NCBI GenBank assembly: GCA_902559885.1
Contig: CACEJU010000008.1
Location: 1 to 48,392, forward strand
Length of the DNA: 48,392 nucleotides
Direction: 5' to 3'
DNA from: an uncultured SAR86 cluster bacterium
GTDB lineage: Bacteria > Pseudomonadota > Gammaproteobacteria > Magnimaribacterales > D2472
Shown here: positions 28,165 to 37,561 of the stretch, piece after piece
How the letters are laid out: each line of letters begins with the position of its first letter
Position numbering within the stretch: position 1 is the first letter of the stretch
Notes under the pieces: generated by a model
Told to the model about the DNA's origin: nothing
Database searches by the model: none
The model's input: the letters and a program-made list of their open reading frames with translations, nothing else
Position numbers and translations under genes: made by a program

Positions 28165-28755
28165 TCAGATAATAAGTGTATTAATTATTATAAAAAAACC
28201 AATAGATATTAATACAATGCCAGTAAAGTTATTAAAATTTTTATTATTTATATCTAGAAATCTTTGGCCAGTTAGCAAGTAAGTTAAAAAAATAAACCAC
28301 AATGATGAAACTATTGAAAAATAAAACGGATACAAATAAAAACCAATTGAGCTAATACCGTCAATCATTAATGCAAATAATGAAACAAAAAACATGAATG
28401 CTTTGATATTAAATATATTTGTAACAAGGCCGTTAATCATACTATTTGTGCCAAATTGGATGTTTCTTTTAGTTTTTTCATTATTTGTCTGGATTATCAT
28501 TGTTAAACCAATATATAAAAGATAAAGACCGCCGATCACACCAATTGATTTAGATAATGTTGGATCAGATAATAAAATCAAAGAAATACCATTAATTGCC
28601 AACAAACAATGGAAATATATACCGATCCCAATTCCAATTGCTGCCCTAATGCCTCCGGATCTTCCATTTAATGATGACTCTCGTATGACTATTAATGTAT
28701 CTGGCCCTGGGCTAGTTAAAGCAACTAAATGAGCTATTGCGGACCAAATGAACAT
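28165..28755 (-). CDS. LysE/RhtB-family amino acid exporter
   Basis: A 196-residue membrane protein with about six helices. The family signature near the N-terminus, LTSPGPDTLIVIRESSLNGRSGG, matches RhtB/LysE exporters of amino acids such as homoserine or threonine; the substrate is not predictable. Its ATG shares a base with the murB stop (TAATG), so it is probably coupled to the LPS/murein operon. Confidence 0.88.
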   Translation of the reverse strand: MFIWSAIAHLVALTSPGPDTLIVIRESSLNGRSGGIRAAIGIGIGIYFHCLLAINGISLILLSDPTLSKSIGVIGGLYLLYIGLTMIIQTNNEKTKRNIQFGTNSMINGLVTNIFNIKAFMFFVSLFALMIDGISSIGFYLYPFYFSIVSSLWFIFLTYLLTGQRFLDINNKNFNNFTGIVLISIGFFIIINTLII

Positions 28756-29738
28756 TAGGTAATTATTGTAGGCTCAACATCTAGATGAATAGAATAATTA
28801 TTGAATATAGTTTTAGATATTATATTTTTAAAATCCAATACTTCTTCATAACTTGCCTTTGAGTTAGTAATCATCACTAATGAATGATGTTCATAGAGAC
28901 CAACATTCTCAAAAGAAGGTAGTAAGTGTTTTATAGAGTTAATAAGCTGGCCTGCAGAAAGTTTTGAAGAATTGTCTGTTACCGACCATGATACAAAATT
29001 ATTAAATTCAGATAATCGTGAATTATCAATAATAGGGTTTTTAAAAAAACTTCCAACATTAGGTATATTATTTGGATCAGGAAGCTTGGAGCATCTAATA
29101 GTATTTATAATTTCAGCTACTTCATTGTGTTCAAGATTATTAAAATCAATATTATTTTCATTAATATATGAAGTAATGGAATCATAATTAAGATTAAATT
29201 CTTTTTTTAGATTATTAAAAAAATTTACACTTAAAATTAATAAATCAGGGTTATCTTTAAAGCATGAATGCCTATATTTAAAATTACAATCATTGGCATT
29301 TATAGTAATAAATGAATTATTTGATAAATCAAAGCATTCAACTGATTTTATAAGTGATGATATTTCAACTCCGTATGCACCAATGTTTTGAACTGGTGCA
29401 GCACCAACACTTCCAGGTATTAATGATAAATTTTCAAATCCATAAATATTATTTTTGATAGTGAACTCAACTAACTTATTCCAATTCGCAGAGGCACCAA
29501 CATTTAAATGCTTATCATTATTTATAGTATTTAGAGATGTTTGAATGACAATGCCATTAAAGTATTCAGGAGCAACAATATTTGTTCCCTCCCCAATTAC
29601 AATATATGGAAGGCGTTGTAATCTTATGAAATCATATAATTCAAGACAATCATTATTATTTTCAATCAAAAAATTATATTTTGAATGTGAGGATATTCTT
29701 AAAGAGTTAGTTATTTGATAATCTTTATTAATTTTCAT
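28755..29738 (-). CDS. murB: UDP-N-acetylenolpyruvoylglucosamine reductase
   Basis: MurB reduces the enolpyruvyl group to make UDP-MurNAc, the second committed step of peptidoglycan synthesis. Its 327 residues include the FAD-binding ENLSLIPGSVGAAPVQNIGAYG block and VGSFFKNP, which carries the catalytic Ser. The layout is the E. coli-like type I form. It overlaps kdsB by 11 bases; the lpxK-kdsB-murB order is common in gammaproteobacteria. Confidence 0.96.
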   Translation of the reverse strand: MKINKDYQITNSLRISSHSKYNFLIENNNDCLELYDFIRLQRLPYIVIGEGTNIVAPEYFNGIVIQTSLNTINNDKHLNVGASANWNKLVEFTIKNNIYGFENLSLIPGSVGAAPVQNIGAYGVEISSLIKSVECFDLSNNSFITINANDCNFKYRHSCFKDNPDLLILSVNFFNNLKKEFNLNYDSITSYINENNIDFNNLEHNEVAEIINTIRCSKLPDPNNIPNVGSFFKNPIIDNSRLSEFNNFVSWSVTDNSSKLSAGQLINSIKHLLPSFENVGLYEHHSLVMITNSKASYEEVLDFKNIISKTIFNNYSIHLDVEPTIIT

Positions 29739-30450
29739 TTATTTCTAAGAAATTTCTTGCTTTTATAACATCATCATCTGTATCAATACCCTTTTGGATG
29801 TGATCATAGAATTTAGATACATAGATCTTATAATCATTATCCAAAAATCTTAATTGTTCTAATTTTAGTTCTAGTTCATTAATTGTAGGCTCTAAATTAA
29901 CAAATTCATTTAAAGTTTTATATGAATATCCGTAAATACCAATATGGTGATCTATATTATTATGATGATCTTCGTTATTTCTATAGAATTTAATTGCTTG
30001 TGATTTATCATTTGATAATACCTTGACGCAATTTGGATTATCTATATCTTCAGGTTTTAATGGTTGAGAGGCTGTTATTACATCAGGTGAATGAGTAAAA
30101 TAATTATTTACAATATCTTTTAAAATAGAACTTGGAATAAAAGGCTCATCACCTTGTAAGTTAATTATAAATTGATTTGGTGAAAGGTTTAATTTTGTAG
30201 CCGCTTCATAAACTCGATCAGTTCCTGAAATATGAGTATCAGAAGTCATAATCACATTACTTGTAAATTCTTTTACATGGGATTTAATTAGAATTGAGTC
30301 TGTTGCAATATAGGTCTTGTTTGTTACTTTTAAAGCTAATTCGAAGACTCTTTGAACTAAGGATTTACCATTAAGATCAATTAGTGGTTTCTGATGTAAT
30401 CTTGTCGAGCCCTCTCTTGAGGGTATTATTATTATTGGATCATCATTCAT
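29728..30450 (-). CDS. kdsB: 3-deoxy-manno-octulosonate cytidylyltransferase (CMP-Kdo synthetase)
   Basis: KdsB activates Kdo with CTP for LPS inner core assembly. The 240-residue cytosolic enzyme starts with the nucleotide-binding PSREGSTRLHQKPL segment and has INLQGDEPFI and HIGIYGY motifs. Its ATG overlaps the stop of the msbA-lpxK fusion by four bases. The substrate chemistry (Kdo is added to the 4'-phosphorylated lipid IVA made by LpxK) fits the neighbours. Confidence 0.96.
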   Translation of the reverse strand: MNDDPIIIIPSREGSTRLHQKPLIDLNGKSLVQRVFELALKVTNKTYIATDSILIKSHVKEFTSNVIMTSDTHISGTDRVYEAATKLNLSPNQFIINLQGDEPFIPSSILKDIVNNYFTHSPDVITASQPLKPEDIDNPNCVKVLSNDKSQAIKFYRNNEDHHNNIDHHIGIYGYSYKTLNEFVNLEPTINELELKLEQLRFLDNDYKIYVSKFYDHIQKGIDTDDDVIKARNFLEINEN

Positions 30451-33218
30451 GATGAAAAGTTATTAATTTCTTTTAATTTCTTATCTAAATTTGTAATAAA
30501 TTGATTAGATACATCAGCATCAACAGATAAATACCAAATTTTATTATTTTCCAAACCTTTACATTTTGTAGCATCTTTTTCAGTCATTATTATTGGTAAA
30601 TGATCTAAAAAGTGTAAATCAGATAAATTAAAATTATGGTGATCTGGGAAAGGATGTTTAATCACATCAAAACCAAGTCTTTCTAAGGTATCAAAAAATC
30701 TACCTGGATTACCAAGACCGGCTACTGCATGAACTTGTCTATGCATTGGCCACTTATCAATTTCGTATGATTTAGCTGAATTTAGATGAACAAATTTATT
30801 CGGAGTAATGTTCATTAAAAACTCATCTCCTTCAGTTGGCCCGCTATTATTTACGACAAAATCTACTTCTTTTGATCTTTTTCTTGATTCTCTTAATGGC
30901 CCAGCAGGAAATAACAAATTATTTCCAAACCGTCTTTTCCCATCAATAACTAAGATTTCTATGTCTCTATGCATATTATAATGTTGCAATCCATCATCAG
31001 AAATAATTACATTACAGTCAGTTTCGTTAATAATTTTATTAACAGCTCTTAGCCTATTTTTATCTATATAAAAAGGTAGACCAAGAGTTGATAGGATTTG
31101 TGCCTCATCACCCGTCTGCTTAACTGAAGTCGACTCATCAACCCTTAAGGTTTCTTTAAATTTTCCACCATATCCTCTACTTACAAGGCCTGGCTTATAA
31201 CCAAGTTTTTGTAAATTTTGGGCTATGTATTTAACTAAAGGAGTTTTACCAGTTCCCCCAATTGTTATGTTACCAACAATAATTATTGGAATTTTAGGTT
31301 TGGGTTTGGATAGAGATTTTGATTGTAATCTATTTTTTCTAAATGAAGATACGATCTTAAAGATTATTGAAAATGGATAAAGCAAGTAAAGCCACATACT
31401 TTTGTTATACCAACTTTCAACAACAAATGATTTTGATCCCTCATCCTCATAAACAGGAACTAATAATTGATTTGTAGAATTAGAAACTGTTGATACTTTT
31501 TTACTGTCTTGAAAATTATTTTTGTACAAAGATTTATAAATACCATCTGAATTTATCAGTTCTTCATGAGTACCAATTTCTTCTAATTTTCCATTATCTA
31601 AAACTATTATTTTTGATGCATTTTCAATAGTTGATAATCGATGAGCTATTACAATTGTTGTCCTATTTGTGATTAGTTTTTCTAAAGCTTCTTGAACTTT
31701 TTGCTCAGACTCGGAATCTAAAGCAGATGTAGCTTCATCTAAAATAATGATAGGTGAATCTTTATAAAAAGCACGTGCAATGGCAAGCCTTTGTCTTTGA
31801 CCGCCTGATAAAAGAACACCATCATCACCAATTTCAGAATTAAAAGACTCAGGAAGGTTTTCAATAAAATCAATACACCCTGCTCTTCTTGCAGATTCAA
31901 TTACCTTTTCACTGTCAATCTCATCGTCACCATAAGCAATATTTTTTTCTATAGTGTCATTAAATAATGTTGGGGACTGATTCACTATAGATATACATGA
32001 CCTAAGATAATCTAATGAATAGTCACTTACTGGAATATTATCAATTAAGATTTCTCCACTAGAATGGTCATAAAATCTAGGTATAAGATTTGCAAGAGAT
32101 GTTTTACCAGAACCAGATTTACCAACAATTGCAATTGTTTCATTCTCTTTGATTGAAAGATTGATATTATCAAGAACATTTTGTGAATTATCATAAGCAA
32201 AACTTACATTTTTAAATTCTATATTTCCTGAAATAGTAGATGTTTGAGACCCCTCATCATTCTCATTGTCATGATCAAGTTGTTCAAATATTTCTGATGC
32301 TGCGGCAAGACCTTTTTGAATAGTAATATTTACGTTAGATAATTGCCTTATTGGTTTTGCCATCAATCCTGCTGCAGTAAAAAATGCAACAAAAGTTTCT
32401 GCATCAAGAGAAATGCCTAATTGTGCCCCTAATGCAACATATGCTATAAGTGATAATGAAATAGATACAAGAATTTGAATAATTGGTGTCGCTAGATTAC
32501 CAGTAGCTTCTAATTTAAGATTTTGTAATCTGTTTGAATCATTGGCTTGAGAAAATCTACTATTTTCATAGCTTTCTGCATTGAACGATTTAATTTCAAC
32601 ATGACCATCAACAGCTTCCGATGCAATATGAGTAACATCACCCATTGCTGTTTGTATTTTTTTAGCTAATTTTTTTAATCTTTTTCCAGCAACATAAACG
32701 ATAAATGCAATTAATGGAGCTGTAATAACTAGTAAAAGTGTTAATTTATAATTTAGGTACAATAAATAACAAAATAATCCTATTAAAAGAAAACCTTCTC
32801 TAACTATAGTTTTGACAGCTGATGAAGTTGCTCCTGACACTTGAGTAGTGGTGAATGTTATTCTATTTATAAGTTGTCCAGATTGATTAAGGTCAAAATA
32901 GGATTTTGGTAGTATGTGCAGCTTCTTGAATAGTTCTAATCGAAGATCCCTAACTATTCCAAAGCCAACTCTAGACATAAAGTAATTTCCTACAAAAAAT
33001 CCGATACCTCTAACAGCAGCAATGAGAATTAACGATAGTGCCAAAAATTCATGAATAGTTTCTGTTTCTTGATTTATATAGGAAATAATCTGTCTAATCC
33101 ATTCAACTGCTGCAATATCTGCAGAGGCAAAAGCAATAAATCCAAATATACTTATTAAAAAAGACCATTTGTATCTAAATGTATAGCTTAAAAGTCTTTT
33201 AAGGTTACTCTGCTTCAT
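30447..33218 (-). CDS. MsbA-LpxK fusion: lipid A flippase ATPase joined to tetraacyldisaccharide 4'-kinase
   Basis: One uninterrupted 923-residue frame. Residues 1 to about 575 are MsbA: six membrane helices, Walker A GKSGSGKT at 366-373, signature LSGGQRQRLAIARA near 470, Walker B IIILDEATSALDSES and HRLSTIENA. A poorly conserved linker of about 25 residues follows. Residues about 600-923 are LpxK: the WYNKSMWLYLLYPFS start, VGNITIGGTGKTP near 654, VSRGYGGK, ISDDGLQHYNMHRDIEI, FPAGPLRE and FPDHHNF. LpxK similarity begins before the first internal ATG (residue 608) and no other start lies at the border, which favours a true fusion. Each half is near full family length. MsbA flips lipid A; LpxK adds its 4'-phosphate. 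Adjacent msbA and lpxK genes are common, but the fusion is unusual. Confidence 0.92.
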   Translation of the reverse strand: MKQSNLKRLLSYTFRYKWSFLISIFGFIAFASADIAAVEWIRQIISYINQETETIHEFLALSLILIAAVRGIGFFVGNYFMSRVGFGIVRDLRLELFKKLHILPKSYFDLNQSGQLINRITFTTTQVSGATSSAVKTIVREGFLLIGLFCYLLYLNYKLTLLLVITAPLIAFIVYVAGKRLKKLAKKIQTAMGDVTHIASEAVDGHVEIKSFNAESYENSRFSQANDSNRLQNLKLEATGNLATPIIQILVSISLSLIAYVALGAQLGISLDAETFVAFFTAAGLMAKPIRQLSNVNITIQKGLAAASEIFEQLDHDNENDEGSQTSTISGNIEFKNVSFAYDNSQNVLDNINLSIKENETIAIVGKSGSGKTSLANLIPRFYDHSSGEILIDNIPVSDYSLDYLRSCISIVNQSPTLFNDTIEKNIAYGDDEIDSEKVIESARRAGCIDFIENLPESFNSEIGDDGVLLSGGQRQRLAIARAFYKDSPIIILDEATSALDSESEQKVQEALEKLITNRTTIVIAHRLSTIENASKIIVLDNGKLEEIGTHEELINSDGIYKSLYKNNFQDSKKVSTVSNSTNQLLVPVYEDEGSKSFVVESWYNKSMWLYLLYPFSIIFKIVSSFRKNRLQSKSLSKPKPKIPIIIVGNITIGGTGKTPLVKYIAQNLQKLGYKPGLVSRGYGGKFKETLRVDESTSVKQTGDEAQILSTLGLPFYIDKNRLRAVNKIINETDCNVIISDDGLQHYNMHRDIEILVIDGKRRFGNNLLFPAGPLRESRKRSKEVDFVVNNSGPTEGDEFLMNITPNKFVHLNSAKSYEIDKWPMHRQVHAVAGLGNPGRFFDTLERLGFDVIKHPFPDHHNFNLSDLHFLDHLPIIMTEKDATKCKGLENNKIWYLSVDADVSNQFITNLDKKLKEINNFSS

Positions 33219-33613
33219 TTTTCAATAGTCTGAATCTGTACTGTACTATGACCGTATTTATTTAATATATCCATTATTTCCATAACCCAAGAATGATTAG
33301 CATCTCCATCAGCACTTAATAAAACTTTTGAATTATCAAAATTAAAAATCATATCTGAGAGTATTTCTTTATCATTGATTGATATTATTTCATTATTAAT
33401 AGATAACGTACCATCATTAAATATAATGATTTCATTATTATATTCGACAATATTTGCAGTAAATGATTCAGTTTCAGGTAATGATAGTTCTAAGAATTGC
33501 GAGTCTCCAACTTTTGAGGTTACTACAAAAAATATAACTAATAAAAAAACAATATCAATTAAAGGCGTGATCTCAATAGAAAAAGAATTATTAGCGTCTT
33601 TTACAAATTTCAT
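33215..33613 (-). CDS. exbD: ExbD/TolR-family proton-channel protein
   Basis: A 132-residue protein with one N-terminal helix (EITPLIDIVFLLVIFFVV) carrying the conserved Asp that uses the proton gradient, and then a periplasmic domain. With ExbB it energises TonB or a related motor. It overlaps exbB and the msbA-lpxK gene by four bases each. An exbB-exbD pair before lpxK is a common gammaproteobacterial layout. No tonB is present here. Confidence 0.9.
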   Translation of the reverse strand: MKFVKDANNSFSIEITPLIDIVFLLVIFFVVTSKVGDSQFLELSLPETESFTANIVEYNNEIIIFNDGTLSINNEIISINDKEILSDMIFNFDNSKVLLSADGDANHSWVMEIMDILNKYGHSTVQIQTIEK

Positions 33614-34209
33614 ATATTAATTTCATCAATAAACTCAGAAACTTCTGTTTGTAGATTGATTAGGTGATGTGTAATTCTTTGTTCAAAAAATTTATGAAAT
33701 ACTAAGCCAGGTACCGCAATCAATAAACCAAATGCAGTAGTTATTAGAGCTGAAGAAATCCCTGATGCTAATAAATCTGGATTTGCTCCAGATGTTTCAG
33801 TTAAACCAGTAAATGCTGTAATCATACCCATAACAGTCCCAAGCAAACCTATTAAAGGTGAGATTGTTGCCAATGTTCCAAGCATGGTTAGATTCCTTTC
33901 TAGGTTATGCTTAACCTCTGACACCTTCTCTTCTATTTTAGATTCTAAATTTTGTCTATTTAAATCTTTATATTTAATACAAGTCATTAACAACAAACCT
34001 AATGATGAAAGTTCAGCTATTTCAGCTCTTTGTTGATCAGATAACAAATTTTTATTATTTAAGTTAGTTATTTGATCTTTGAGACCGTTTGGAAGAACTA
34101 ATCTATCTTGCAAAAACCATATTCGCTCTATACATATTGATACAATTAATACCGAGCAAGCTAACAATGGCCACATAAAAAAACCGCCTGCTTGTATAAA
34201 CTCAATCAT
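33610..34209 (-). CDS. exbB: MotA/TolQ/ExbB-family proton-channel protein
   Basis: A 199-residue membrane protein with three predicted helices (about 10-28, 110-135 and 150-172). The family block spans LERNLTMLGTLATISPLIGL and GTVMGMITAF, followed by GISSALITTAFGLLIAVPG. It is paired with exbD and overlaps lolD by eight bases. It could energise TonB transport, including that of the receptor at 17.6-20.2 kb, but a dedicated role in envelope traffic cannot be excluded. Confidence 0.92.
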   Translation of the reverse strand: MIEFIQAGGFFMWPLLACSVLIVSICIERIWFLQDRLVLPNGLKDQITNLNNKNLLSDQQRAEIAELSSLGLLLMTCIKYKDLNRQNLESKIEEKVSEVKHNLERNLTMLGTLATISPLIGLLGTVMGMITAFTGLTETSGANPDLLASGISSALITTAFGLLIAVPGLVFHKFFEQRITHHLINLQTEVSEFIDEINI

Positions 34210-34879
34210 AATAAATTAAATCTCTGTTAATAATTTCATACTTTAAGTCCATCATTTTAATAAATTCTATATCATGAGATGAAGTAATTAGAGAAAATTT
34301 TAAATCTTTAGATAAATTAATCAAAAGCTCTTGAATACTCTTTGCATTAGATTCATCTAAATTACCAGTAGGTTCATCTAAAAAAAGAAAATTTGGTTTA
34401 TTAACAATAGCTCTTACAATTGCTGCTCTTTGTTTTTCTCCACCTGATAATTTCCACGGTAAATGATGCAGTCTTTCTGACAAACCAACCTTTTCTAATA
34501 AATTAAATATTTCTTCATTATTAAACTTTTTATCAGATTTGTTGTATTGATTTGGAAGTAGGACATTTTCTAATATAGTCATATCTTCAAGTAAATGATG
34601 AAATTGATATACAAAACCAAAATTCTCTAAACGTAATTTTGATAATTCATCGTTTTTCATCTGATTAAATTTATTATCATTGAAGAAAATTTCACCACTT
34701 GATGGTTTATCTAATGAGGCAACAATTTGAAGAAATGTTGATTTACCTGATCCTGATTTACCGGTAATACCAATATTAGTACCCTGATTGATTTCTAAAT
34801 TAATCTTACTAAATACCTCAAGGAATTCATTTCCGATCTTAAAAGTCTTAGATAAATTATTAATTACTAGCTTATTCAT
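34202..34879 (-). CDS. lolD: Lipoprotein-releasing ABC transporter ATPase
   Basis: LolD powers release of outer membrane lipoproteins from the inner membrane to LolA. I choose ATG 34879, giving 225 residues beginning MNKLVINNLSKTF, which overlaps the permease stop by eight bases; a longer frame from TTG 34894 adds only five unlikely residues. Walker A GKSGSGKST, Q-loop VYQFHHLLEDMTILENV, signature LSGGEKQRAAIVRA and Walker B FLFLDEPTGNLD are intact. The LolD-type Q-loop/LLED segment separates it from generic MacB-like ATPases. Confidence 0.94.
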   Translation of the reverse strand: MNKLVINNLSKTFKIGNEFLEVFSKINLEINQGTNIGITGKSGSGKSTFLQIVASLDKPSSGEIFFNDNKFNQMKNDELSKLRLENFGFVYQFHHLLEDMTILENVLLPNQYNKSDKKFNNEEIFNLLEKVGLSERLHHLPWKLSGGEKQRAAIVRAIVNKPNFLFLDEPTGNLDESNAKSIQELLINLSKDLKFSLITSSHDIEFIKMMDLKYEIINRDLIYYD

Positions 34880-36107
34880 GACGAAGTATCTCAATAGGAT
34901 TAAGTTGGGTTATCCTTTTTGCTGCAAGAAAAACAAAAATAATAGAGGCTAATAAAGCTGCTAATGATATTGAAATAACCTGATTTATTCTTATTTCATA
35001 TGGAAAATAATTTATAAAATAACTATCGAGCAATGATCTGCTTATAAGTGACTCTATTACATCTATTAATGTTCCAAGATTTAAGATTATTAAAAACCCT
35101 AATATCAATCCAAGAAATATACCTATAAAGCTAATGATCATACCTTGATAAAAGAATATTCTTATAATATCAATATTATTAAAACCAATGGTCTTTAGAA
35201 TCCCAACTTCTCTTTCTTTAGATTTTACTGTCATAACAACAGTGGATAATAATAATATCGAGGCTACAACAATTATTAAACTCAGCAATAAACCTATCAA
35301 GAACTTTTCTAACTTAATGGCCTGAAACAGAGTTCCATATGTTTTTTTCCATGTAGAAAAAGCAAAATTTTCAAGATCTATATCTAAATTAAATAGTGCT
35401 TCTCGTGTATATTCTTCGGCTAGTAATATATCTCTTGTTTTTAATCGTATAGATTGAGTTGAATCTTTTAAGCCTTTGACTTTTTGGCCAAATGAATGAG
35501 AGGTAAGAATTAAAGATTGGTCTAGTTCAGATTTAAGCTCATATATACCTACTATTTTTAATCGGAAACTCTTAGGTAATGAGCCAAAAATTGTAGATTT
35601 GATATCAGGAGTAGTTAGGATAATTTCATCACCTGGATAAACACCTAGGTACATTGCTAACCATGAACCAATAATAACTGTATTGGGCTCAAGTAAATTT
35701 TCGATAGACCCAACAGACATATATTCTGGAATAATTGTCATTTCTTTTTCATTTAAAACGTCAATAGCTGATAAGTTGACACCTCTGGATTGATTATTAG
35801 CAGAAATTATTCCTTGAGTTTGGATAAAAGGTGAGGCTTTTAATATATTTGAATCATTTTCAAGATCTCTTATCAATTCCTCATAATTTGTTATTGATGT
35901 TTCATTTAGTATTAGTGAATGAGGTATTACTCCAAGAATTCTATTCTTTAGCTCTCTCTCAAAACCATTCATAACAGATAAGGTTATGATCAAGCTAGCG
36001 ATGCCAATTGTCATGCCTGAGATTGCTAAAATAGATGTAAATGAAAAAAGGCCTCCCTTAGGTGACCTTAAGTATTTATAACCTAATTTAAATGAAATAT
36101 TTGACAA
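34872..36107 (-). CDS. LolC/LolE-type permease, probably a LolF
   Basis: A 411-residue permease with a helix near the N-terminus (FSFTSILAISGMTIGIASLI), a large periplasmic domain (about 45-265), and three C-terminal helices ending in ITQLNPIEILRHE. MNGFERELKNRILGV is typical of LolC/LolE. Only one permease gene accompanies lolD, instead of the lolC and lolE pair of E. coli; species with this arrangement use a homodimeric LolF. A second permease elsewhere in the genome cannot be excluded. It is one base after the aldehyde dehydrogenase stop. Confidence 0.9.
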   Translation of the reverse strand: MSNISFKLGYKYLRSPKGGLFSFTSILAISGMTIGIASLIITLSVMNGFERELKNRILGVIPHSLILNETSITNYEELIRDLENDSNILKASPFIQTQGIISANNQSRGVNLSAIDVLNEKEMTIIPEYMSVGSIENLLEPNTVIIGSWLAMYLGVYPGDEIILTTPDIKSTIFGSLPKSFRLKIVGIYELKSELDQSLILTSHSFGQKVKGLKDSTQSIRLKTRDILLAEEYTREALFNLDIDLENFAFSTWKKTYGTLFQAIKLEKFLIGLLLSLIIVVASILLLSTVVMTVKSKEREVGILKTIGFNNIDIIRIFFYQGMIISFIGIFLGLILGFLIILNLGTLIDVIESLISRSLLDSYFINYFPYEIRINQVISISLAALLASIIFVFLAAKRITQLNPIEILRHE

Positions 36108-36108
36108 A

Positions 36109-37542
36109 TTATTTTGCTATGCTTTTAAGTAATTTTTCAATATTACCTTTATATGGTGGCCTAATTCCTGCAAGAAGACCATCAAATCTCTCAGAAATAT
36201 CTTTGTAGTATGTTCTTTCGTTTGAGAAATTCTTAAAGCCCTCAAAGGCATCATATCTTCCCTCTCCTGATGGACCAACCCCACCAAAAGGTAGATCAGT
36301 TTGTTGTAAATGACCAATAACATTATTGACGGTCACTCCTCCAGAAGAAGTTCTTTTTAATAAATAATTTTGCTCGTTTTTATCAGTACCAAAATAATAT
36401 AAGCCCAATGGTTTGTCCTGAGAATTAATATGATTGGTTATTTCTGATAATTCGTTGTAGTTAACTATTGGTAATAAAGGTCCAAATATCTCTTGGTGCA
36501 TAATATCCATATCCAGATTCACATTTAATACAAGTGTTGGTGGTATTTTATGATGTTCTTGATTTATAAAATTTTCATCAGATGGTTTTAGTTCAATAAT
36601 TTTTGCACCTTTATTTCTTGCATCATCTAGTAAATGATTAAGTCTATCGTAGTGATTCTTGTTTATAATTGATGTGTAATCATTATTATTTAAAAGATCA
36701 GGGAAGAATTCATTTATTGCTTCTTTACATCCCTCTATAAAAGTTTCTTGAACTTCAGGTTTAACAAAAACATAATCAGGTGCTAGACATATCTGACCAG
36801 CATTTAATGTTTTACCAAACATAACTCTTTTTGCAGCAATTTTAACGTCAAAACCATTACCGATAATGACTGGAGATTTACCACCTAATTCTAATGTTAC
36901 TGGTACAAGATTTTGAGCAGCTGATGCCATTACCATTTTTCCAACTCTACCACTTCCTGTATATAACAAATGATCGAAATTAAGCGTTGTGAAAACAGAG
37001 CCAACCTCTGGTCCTCCAAGAACAGTTGCAAACTCATGTTCATCAAAATTTTTGTCACATATATCTTTCATTAATTGAGCACATAAAGGAGTGAGCTCAC
37101 TTGGTTTATGAATAACCTGATTGCCAGCAGCAAATATACTAGCAAGAGGTGCAAAGGTTAAATAAATTGGGAAATTCCATGGCGATATCATTCCAACACT
37201 ACCTAAAGGCTCGTATTCAATATATGATTTGCCACCAGTAAGATTAAACGGAAAATTAGTTTTTCTATTCACTCTTTTAGTCCATTTTTTAAGATTTTTT
37301 ATAGCATGATTAATTGCAGGAATAATTGTATAAACATCAGATGCCATGGATGCAGATTTAGACCTTACACCAAAATCTTCATTTAAGGCATCAACTATTT
37401 TGTACCTATTTTCAATTATCAAGTCTTTTAATCTGTTTAACCTATCAGCTCTAAGAGCAAGATCTGGAGGACCTTCTTTTTTAAAAAAACTCTTTTGATT
37501 TTCAAGTATTTTATTTAAATCATTGTATATTTCGTTATCCAT
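36109..37542 (-). CDS. Aldehyde dehydrogenase (coniferyl aldehyde dehydrogenase/ALDH3-like)
   Basis: A 477-residue NAD(P)-dependent aldehyde dehydrogenase. The general base Glu218 is in VTLELGGKSP and the catalytic Cys252 in NAGQICLAPDY. The short N-terminus and overall motifs resemble coniferyl-aldehyde and fatty-aldehyde dehydrogenases, but no C-terminal membrane helix is seen. Likely substrates are aliphatic or aromatic aldehydes. It is 19 bases downstream of an SDR gene related to dienoyl-CoA reductase, suggesting a lipid or aldehyde breakdown context. Confidence 0.92.
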   Translation of the reverse strand: MDNEIYNDLNKILENQKSFFKKEGPPDLALRADRLNRLKDLIIENRYKIVDALNEDFGVRSKSASMASDVYTIIPAINHAIKNLKKWTKRVNRKTNFPFNLTGGKSYIEYEPLGSVGMISPWNFPIYLTFAPLASIFAAGNQVIHKPSELTPLCAQLMKDICDKNFDEHEFATVLGGPEVGSVFTTLNFDHLLYTGSGRVGKMVMASAAQNLVPVTLELGGKSPVIIGNGFDVKIAAKRVMFGKTLNAGQICLAPDYVFVKPEVQETFIEGCKEAINEFFPDLLNNNDYTSIINKNHYDRLNHLLDDARNKGAKIIELKPSDENFINQEHHKIPPTLVLNVNLDMDIMHQEIFGPLLPIVNYNELSEITNHINSQDKPLGLYYFGTDKNEQNYLLKRTSSGGVTVNNVIGHLQQTDLPFGGVGPSGEGRYDAFEGFKNFSNERTYYKDISERFDGLLAGIRPPYKGNIEKLLKSIAK

Positions 37543-37561
37543 AAATCTCTCCCTCTATTGT

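Noticed and set aside
30447..31397. Separate lpxK gene starting at the internal ATG 31397
   Set aside because: That start would drop the conserved WYNKS segment of LpxK and has no ribosome site; the frame is continuous with MsbA.
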